From Erodium maritimum (taxonomy: Eukaryota; Streptophyta; Magnoliopsida; Geraniales; Geraniaceae): a stretch of DNA of 64,000 nucleotides. The notes below the pieces were generated by a model. The model did not search any database. It saw nothing but the letters and a program-made list of their open reading frames with translations, and had not been told where the DNA came from. The stretch covers positions 11,918,001-11,982,000 of the forward strand of contig OY997588.1 of the NCBI GenBank assembly GCA_963921825.1, in the 5' to 3' direction. A program made the translations under genes and the position numbers. How positions within the stretch are numbered: position 1 is the first letter of the stretch; the number at the start of each line of letters is the position of its first letter. Shown here one piece after another: positions 57,420 to 64,000 of the stretch.

Positions 57420-60400
57420 ATACCATTTTAGCACTTTCCTAAACCCATTACTGCCCGACCATATCACCCTAAGCCCATTTTCTTTACACGGGCCGATTTT
57501 ATACTCATACTCAGCCCACGAAACTGACCTCTCTGTCGTCCACCAATCCGCCCGAGTTCAGCTCTCCAAACAAACCATGTGACTCTGAGTTGACTCGGCC
57601 GGAGACATCGGAGAAACAACGGGCGTGTTCTGTAACTCTGGCAGCCAAGTTCTGGAATAGAGTGGTCATGGCAATGCCGAAACTGGAATCTACTGTTCCA
57701 ACCAAAGGAATCTTCATTTACCAGTTCCATTAACTCGGTGAGTTCCATTTCTAGATGACGAAGAAACGATCCTCTTTTTATTTCTTCCCAGAAATTATGA
57801 TTGTTAACTGTAATTTGCAATATTAGTCCGATCTCAATACTAATCTACATACATTTTATTTTCATTAAGTTGATGAATTGTGAAATAGGATTTTTGTTGA
57901 TTTATTGAAGAAAACAAGGTAGACTTGGCTTATATTTCTGGGCCATTGAGTTCATCTGCTTTGAGGTTTCTTATTTTAATCGGGATTATTTTGAATTGTG
58001 TGTTTGTGTTATGAAGATTTCAATTTTGGGTATTCTTTGCACAATTTATTTGAAAGCTTTCTCTGATTTGGGAGTCATGTAGATTGTGAAGACAATGTGT
58101 TTTTGGACTCAGATAGGGGTTGGATCATTTTTGTTCTTCTTTGCAGTGTGTATTTGCTGCAACTATGTGTGTATTAGCACTGAGGGAACCATTGTTGAAG
58201 TTTGAATTTGTCAACTAGTTAGTCCATTTGGTGCTTGTGAATTGGGACTGCTACTATTCCATGTTATAAAGTTCTTCATCTGGTTCTTTACTTAGCTATT
58301 TTCCATACCTGCTTGTAGTTACAGTGTTTCTTTTCAAATGTCCTAAAAATAAAGGCGGATTAGAAGATGATGTTATCATTAGTATTTGCTTTAGTCTAAT
58401 AAATAGCATACTAAACGTTCCTTTGGTTCTCTAACCCCGTGTTATATTAAGTCATTCATTCCCATGCTCAAGTACTTGCTGTGCTGGAGGAGATTGTTGT
58501 GTTTCTATTTTCGATTTAATAGGTTACAAAACTTACAAATGTGGCGGATTTCTTCACGTTTGGAATTTTAGTTGAACAAATCAAAACTTTACCGTATCAG
58601 TACCTGTTGCTTCTTGAAAGTTACGTTTCTTTCAGGGCTTTCTCAGGGAAAGGAAATCGATTCATCAACATGATATTATTGTTTCATTTTCAGTAGTATT
58701 AGAAAATATGTCTGCTATGAATTGTTGGACGGGATTTAGAATTTACGTCAAGAATATTTATGTGGGAAATCCTGACGAGAACCAAGGGTATGCAATGTTT
58801 TGTTTTTATGTGAATGCATTAACTATGTTCTTTATGGGTTCAATGAGAATGAGCAGTGCTGTTAATGTGATTCTTCAGCTGAATACATACAATGCATTCA
58901 CGAAAATGAACCGTGCAAGTTAACAGAGATAAAACTTGTTAGATTACCTTGTTTATATGTTATATGGCAAATAGAAACCAAAATAAGCAGGCAGTTAGGT
59001 TGAATTTTCCATTTTTGGAGTTTAACACACCAGCCAACAACCCCTGTTGGCTTATTTATAAAGGGGAAAAAAGTTTAAGATGGAATATGTGCACTGTCAT
59101 CTTACTGTCTGGTTATTGAGACTTTTGAAGTTTTTGTATTTGATTATGGAGTAATTAGTAATTTCAAATTAGAATTTTTTTTTGAGGATTCCTGATGGAA
59201 GTATTTAGTCTATTTTGTCAACCTCTACCGTATACCATTAGTTGATCTTGTCTATTTAGAATCTCCCTTCTTTCTTGTATGCTGAGATGAATTTGAGTTC
59301 TAATCCCCTCTTGCTATTATCAGCTTCCCATTGACATGGTGCTCCTTCCTGTTTCCAATACTACAAATCATGATCGGTTGGTCGGGCCTTTGTGATTTAC
59401 TCGTTCACTGTGAAGACAGGTAATTGCGTTCTTAGAAATGTACAAGTGTCTACAATCATAGTTGCATGACTGTAGTGTCTTGTCTATTATGTTGCTTGTC
59501 CAAAATTGGTCATCTATCAATATGTATGTTGTTATGTGGCTACCAAAGCTTTGCATGTGCTCTCTTACTATTTTTACATGTAGGGCTTCCCATCTCCACG
59601 GTTTTTCTTCGTCCTCGATAAAGAATTATCTAATTTCTCTACAATTATGATGAAAAAAGAAAATCTTTTTCGTCATTCACTTAATAGATATCATGTTTCA
59701 AAGTCTGGTTGCCATGCTGGCAAGTTTCGTGTTTCTGTATTAAATTGATTGAAGAACCATGATGGCTGTCGTGACTGAATCTAAGGGAAACATAACATAG
59801 AATTATGCTTCATCTCAGAGCTGGCTTCTTTTCTTTACAGGCTATCTAGTTGATAATGATATGTGATTTTTCTGTCTTTGATCCTTACTCTCAAACAAAT
59901 TCGATATTGTTAGGTATATGGTTTGTCTCTGTAGGACATTATTCTTTTCCTGCGTTGCAACATAATACATTTTGTATTGTATAGGAAGATAAGCTACCAG
60001 TGGACACAACATCTAGCTAAGTTTATTCTCACTTTTCTGATGCTTCTGTTCATTTCAACTAAATTATTAGCAATCACTCAATAATGTTCACTCCTGTCAT
60101 TGTTTAGTGATGCAAACAAATCCAGACATGTCTACTACCACCAATAATGTGAACTGCTCTCATTTCTCAGTAATGTTGAAGCAAATTTAGGCATGCAAAA
60201 TGAAAACTGCTTATGTGATTCAAGGAAAGGAAGTTTGGGAACAAATGGGAAATAACAGTATGAGAAACAGCAACATCCAGCTTTAGGATTGGACATACCA
60301 ACAACAATTCAATTGTTCTAAGCAATTACAAAGAACTAAGTGTATGTACACTCCAACGAGCACAATGAAACATGGATTGAAGGATGAAAATTTATACTTT

Positions 60401-60424
60401 TATGTTGTTCACACAATACACTAA
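57420..60424. other. 3-kb stretch without recognised gene
   Basis: An open frame without ATG near 57490-57730 (plus) ends just before a GTGAGTT splice-donor-like site, but nothing downstream continues it convincingly. The remainder is ordinary AT-rich DNA without repeats I can bound. The last part must include the ARO 3' UTR. Confidence 0.4.
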
Positions 60425-62410
60425 TCAATGGAATCCCCTTGAACCTCTTGATTGATAAAGCTCCAGCCTACTCTTGGCCTCTGGTAACAATTCTTCTACT
60501 GTTTCATGCTGGTTCATGTAGGTTTGCTTGGAAGCCCATTCAAGCACAGTGAGGACTTCAGCCTGAGCAAGCTCTTCACTATCCGGCACATGAAGGGCTA
60601 AGTAGCATAAGAGAGCCAGTGCTGGAACCTGAACAATCTGTTCTCCAAAGTACACAAGCTGGATCAAGTGCTTTGCCCCTCCTGCACTTATTATCGCCTT
60701 GGAGTGGTCGAGGTGAAGGTAATTCTCTTTGGAGGCGAATTTGGTGAGGGCCATGGAAGCCTCCTTGGAAATCTCGGCTTCTCTCTCATCGAGGAGGCGC
60801 ACCAATGGGGCAATCATTCTTGTTTCTGTTGCACGGAATGTCCTTGCCAGGTTCCCAACAGCTTTGATGCAGGGCATCAAGAGGTCTGAATCAGCTTTCT
60901 CAATGATTTTCAGTAACTGGTCAACAACAGCCTTGCAGGCAGGGGCATTTGGCTTGAATGCAGACCTTCTCAATTCGGTATCCAGCTCAGCCATTGCAGT
61001 GATCTCCATCAGAGCCATGGCAGAGTTGTATTGTACATCTTCAGGTCCTTTCTCCAAGAGAACAGCAAAGCACAATAGTGCTCTTGACTCGGTTATGCTT
61101 CTGCAAATGGGCGAATTTCCCTGGGCAAGGTGCCAGAGAGCTCTTGCAGCCATTGCCTTCATCTCTGCCTTGGTGGCAGGGTCTTCAGCTTCCCTCCCCC
61201 TGATGCTGGTACCAGAGAGAGAAAGACTTTGGTGGTGGTGGTGGTGGTGGTGGATGTTGGGCTGCTGGTGCTGGTGATTGGCCTTTCCGTTGCCATTGGT
61301 GCCGAGTTTGGTCTGATTAGGAGGTGGCTTGGTGCCGGCCTTCATTGCCATTGTGCTGGCGACCACTTTGTGCATCTGGTTCGGAGTCTTGTTGCCCATG
61401 GGATGAGGAATGTGGTTGCTCCTGTCGTCGTCTTCTATCACATTGATGTTGGCAATGGTGTGATTCTGATTGGCATTGGAATTGGTACTCGCGACGAGAA
61501 CGGCATGGATTGAAGTGGCCTTGCTGGTAATGGCATACTTGCTGTGTTCCTGGACAGTCTCAAAGGCCAGATGACCCACAAGCAATCGAATGATGTTGTG
61601 CTGGGCAAAGAGATCTTGGCACTTGGGGTAATTGGCCGAGAGCTCCGACACAGCCCAAGCTACTACAGCCTGAACCTTCATTGGACCTTCTTTGAGGATT
61701 TTGGCAAACACTGAGCAGACACCGGCGTGAATCATGTGCTCCACGCTTTCAGGGTCGCGGCCGAGGAGCCCGATTGCCCTGGCGGCGTTCTCTTGACCTT
61801 CGGCCCGACCGTCTTTGACCAGTTTGAGCAGAGGCCCGATCCCTCCTTCCTCGATGATGAGCTTGCCGTAGCGATCATTGTCGCGGGCAAGCGAGACGAG
61901 AGAAGCGGCGGCATCAGATCGGTCGTCGAGGGAGCCGGTGTAGAGGATGGCGATTTGCTCCCAGATGAGGCAGAGGATGGGCTCGTTGGCGGCGATGGGA
62001 GGGAGGCCGAGGTACTCGTCGGCGCGGTCGTCGGCGGAGGCGGAGACGCGGAGGAGCCAGGAGACATCGCCGATGGAATTCTCGATGTGGAGGGACATTT
62101 TGCGGAAGGCGGCAGGGGAGATGATGGTGAAGACGCGCTTCATGAGGCCGTTGCCGCGACACTTGAGGGCGAGGGCGAGGGCCTTGTCGAGGACCTGCTC
62201 GGTGTCGTCGATGATGCGGCGGGTGGGCCGCTCGTAGAGGTCGGAGCTGGCCCTGGCGGCCTGCCTCAGGAGGGCGGCGAGCTTCTCCGTCTTGGATTTG
62301 AGCTCGGCGCAGTCCTGCTTGAAAGACGGACTGGCCTCGTCGGCGGCCTTGGAGACCTGGTCCGTCAGCTGGATCGGCCTCGCCAGAATCTGCTTCACGA
62401 TGTCCGCCAT
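60425..62410 (-). CDS. ARO-type armadillo-repeat-only protein
   Basis: Intronless, 661 aa, matching the Arabidopsis ARO family (ARO1 about 660 aa). AROs are scaffold proteins of the plasma membrane in tip-growing cells (pollen tubes, root hairs) that affect ROP GTPase signalling and actin. N-terminal helical region (MADIVKQILARPIQLTDQV) with YERPTRRIIDDTEQVL; then LGLPPIAANEPILCLIWEQ; armadillo repeats about residues 160-300 (SDAAASLVSLARDNDRYGK, GQENAARAIGLLGRDPESV) and about 420-640. Between them is a low-complexity Asn/Gln/His linker with seven consecutive His. The C-terminus SRLELYQSRGSRGFH is the family end. Which ARO (1 to 4) it corresponds to is not decided. Confidence 0.95.
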   Translation of the reverse strand: MADIVKQILARPIQLTDQVSKAADEASPSFKQDCAELKSKTEKLAALLRQAARASSDLYERPTRRIIDDTEQVLDKALALALKCRGNGLMKRVFTIISPAAFRKMSLHIENSIGDVSWLLRVSASADDRADEYLGLPPIAANEPILCLIWEQIAILYTGSLDDRSDAAASLVSLARDNDRYGKLIIEEGGIGPLLKLVKDGRAEGQENAARAIGLLGRDPESVEHMIHAGVCSVFAKILKEGPMKVQAVVAWAVSELSANYPKCQDLFAQHNIIRLLVGHLAFETVQEHSKYAITSKATSIHAVLVASTNSNANQNHTIANINVIEDDDRSNHIPHPMGNKTPNQMHKVVASTMAMKAGTKPPPNQTKLGTNGNGKANHQHQQPNIHHHHHHHQSLSLSGTSIRGREAEDPATKAEMKAMAARALWHLAQGNSPICRSITESRALLCFAVLLEKGPEDVQYNSAMALMEITAMAELDTELRRSAFKPNAPACKAVVDQLLKIIEKADSDLLMPCIKAVGNLARTFRATETRMIAPLVRLLDEREAEISKEASMALTKFASKENYLHLDHSKAIISAGGAKHLIQLVYFGEQIVQVPALALLCYLALHVPDSEELAQAEVLTVLEWASKQTYMNQHETVEELLPEAKSRLELYQSRGSRGFH

Positions 62411-62635
62411 AACCGCGACGGACCCTAAATCGAACAGAAGAGGAATATGGAGATTGCAGATCGGATCAAGCTAAGAAGAAACGATATGGTGGTGATGATA
62501 TTGGGTAGAGTTGGAGAGGTAGGGAAGAGTCTTCAATGGTGGACTGGGACTCGGCTATGAACCGGACGGGTTTTACAAGGTCAAACGCGGTTTCGTCTAC
62601 ACCAGCGGCAACGGCAAATACAAGTAGGGTCTGCT

Positions 62636-62644
62636 CCTTTTATA
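62636..62644 (-). promoter_or_regulatory. TATA box of ARO gene
   Basis: TATAAAAGG on the minus strand, 226-234 bases upstream of the ATG at 62410. Confidence 0.5.
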
Positions 62645-63930
62645 TCACCCCTTTTCAATCAATTCCCGACCAATAGACCATTTCAGTTTTACTTTTTACT
62701 TTTTACTTTTACCTTCACCAACTAAAATAAAAGTGAATAATAACAAATTCGAAGAAAATATCTTGGAAAATTATAAAAGAATAAAAAAAGGTCCACGTGG
62801 ACCAGGGTATTGTCTGGCTTTCACATGGAGGCTCCCTTTTTATTTTTCTTAGGATCGAGAATCTCAGGTATGACCATGTGGTATATTTGTTTACATTAAT
62901 GTTTTGGGTTTATTTTCTAACATCGTTTTAATTGACCATTTCAACGTTTGTAGTAGCATCGACTGGTCAATGAGTAAGGTATTAGGTTTAAGTGGACGAA
63001 TTTATTACATTTGAAGGTGATAAAAGAGTGACAATATAGAAAGCGAAACTGAAAGGGAATTAACAGTTGTCAAGTGTCTGTAATGTATTATTATTCAGTT
63101 CCGCGTAAGCACAAACTGCGCCCACCTGGCAGGTTCTGGTTGGTCCACGTGTCCCGTTACAGTCTGTTAACTATCTCTCTTCAACCACCCTAAACTCTTT
63201 GAATACGCATTCGGTAAAATGTCTCCGTCTATATAAGATTTTAAATCGATTTTTTATTCTATTTTTGAGAAGATAATAAGGAAAGTTTCGAATCTCTAGC
63301 TTATAGTCAATATCGGCAAATTTTCTTACTAATTCATCCAAATGGGCTGGGCTCAATGGCCTCGGAACTGATGGATTGGCCCGTATATACATAATAATTC
63401 ACCATCGGGGTCGTGTTCATCACAGGTGTTGCTTACTTGTCATTTGTTTTGTTCCAGATTCCAGAAAGGCATCGATCTTTTGAACATGAAGCTATGGCTG
63501 GCTCTTCATCGCTTGAAGACCCATATATGTACAATAATATATGTGGACTGTTTGGGGCACAAGTCAAGCTCACACTAATTTTAGCCATGAAAAGGTACCA
63601 AGGAGCTACAACAAATAAAGTGAGACACTGAAACAGATGAGTGTTTTAAACCCAATTCCAATCCAGATTCACAGGCCTTTCTTATTTCTTGAATCTCAAC
63701 TCTATCATATATTGGTTAGGAGTTGGTAATACATATATTTTAGATGACCTATTAAATTAATCTTTTTGATTATAAATAATAGGTATCAACAATAAATAAT
63801 AACCCAATGGCAATGAGGACGGTTGTATTCAGAAGAATGATAAGGGCTGGTTTATTATAGGCAAATTTGATAAATAGAGAAGAAATATAATTTTTGTAGA
63901 AAGTGGGGTTTGAACCCAAGTCCGTGAGGT
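62645..63930. other. Region upstream of ARO, no gene seen
   Basis: AT-rich. A short T-rich repeat (TTTTACTTTTTACTTTTTACT, about 62690-62710, partly quoted) is the only low-order feature. No coding homology recognised. Confidence 0.5.
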
Positions 63931-63935
63931 GACGT

Positions 63936-63948
63936 GCTTTGATACCAT
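63936..63948 (-). other. Possible initiator-Met-tRNA primer-binding-like site
   Basis: The minus strand reads ATGGTATCAAAGC. This matches the plant LTR-retrotransposon primer-binding consensus TGGTATCAGAGC with one change. The sequence is near the window edge, no LTR end is visible just before it, and this motif is scattered in plant genomes, so confidence is low. Confidence 0.25.
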
Positions 63949-64000
63949 ATTAGAGGCCTATTCAACTCAAAAACTCGAACTAATGCGTGGAGGCATCAAG

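Noticed and set aside
61727..62428. 233-codon plus-strand frame
   Set aside because: Antisense shadow of the ARO gene, produced by its GC-rich third codon positions.
1..64000. CRISPR arrays, operons, riboswitches, bacterial elements
   Set aside because: None seen; spaced repeats here are minisatellites or transposon-internal, and the genes have spliceosomal introns.

Overview
The window is nuclear DNA from a flowering plant, most likely a eudicot; the species cannot be fixed from sequence alone. Evidence: compact GT-AG introns, plant-only gene families (AHK1-type histidine kinase, MLO, ARO armadillo protein, GPI-type thaumatin-like protein, cold-shock/zinc-knuckle protein), a nuclear tRNA-Ile, and many plant-type LINEs, MITEs, a Harbinger relic and a copia relic. 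I rebuilt the spliced gene models by hand from splice sites and recalled family sequences; each model closes to a whole number of codons.

Layout of host genes, all on the minus strand: AHK1-like osmosensing histidine kinase (7990-2956, 13 exons, 1154 aa); GH38 vacuolar-type alpha-mannosidase (20643-13473, 29 exons, 1008 aa); MLO-like seven-transmembrane protein (31742-27492, 15 exons, 514 aa); secreted rhodanese-like protein (38575-36978, 4 exons, 144 aa); thaumatin-like protein with a GPI-type tail (52724-51686, 2 exons, 293 aa); cold-shock-domain zinc-knuckle protein (55509-54757, 1 exon, 250 aa); ARO-type armadillo-repeat protein (62410-60425, 1 exon, 661 aa). One tRNA-Ile(AAU) gene lies at 2665-2738 on the plus strand, convergent with AHK1. 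The genes are unrelated neighbours, not a pathway cluster.

Between the genes the DNA is mostly transposon-derived. Intact insertions with target-site duplications (TSDs) are: two copies of one non-autonomous retroposon family (1647-2445 and 32241-33320); two members of an ORF1-only LINE family (21181-23626 and 24229-25603); a hAT-type MITE with a perfect 8-bp TSD (26629-26842); a Harbinger-type MITE (12024-12314); and a retroposon (46892-48229) inserted into the endonuclease domain of an older LINE ORF2. Relics include further LINE ORF1 fragments (8762-10838, 33780-35000), a HARBI1-like transposase pseudogene (39715-40300), a Ty1/copia pol-PPT-LTR stump (about 33440-33745), a nested inverted-repeat structure (40843-41630), a TIR element with internal tandem repeats (36201-36717) and a 34-bp minisatellite (35246-35450).

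The most unusual signal is in the ORF1-only LINE family. Both copies carry, downstream of ORF1, a 63-nt block that is much better conserved than its surroundings and that folds as a nested hairpin, inside a 136/137-codon frame overlapping the ORF1 stop as ATGA.
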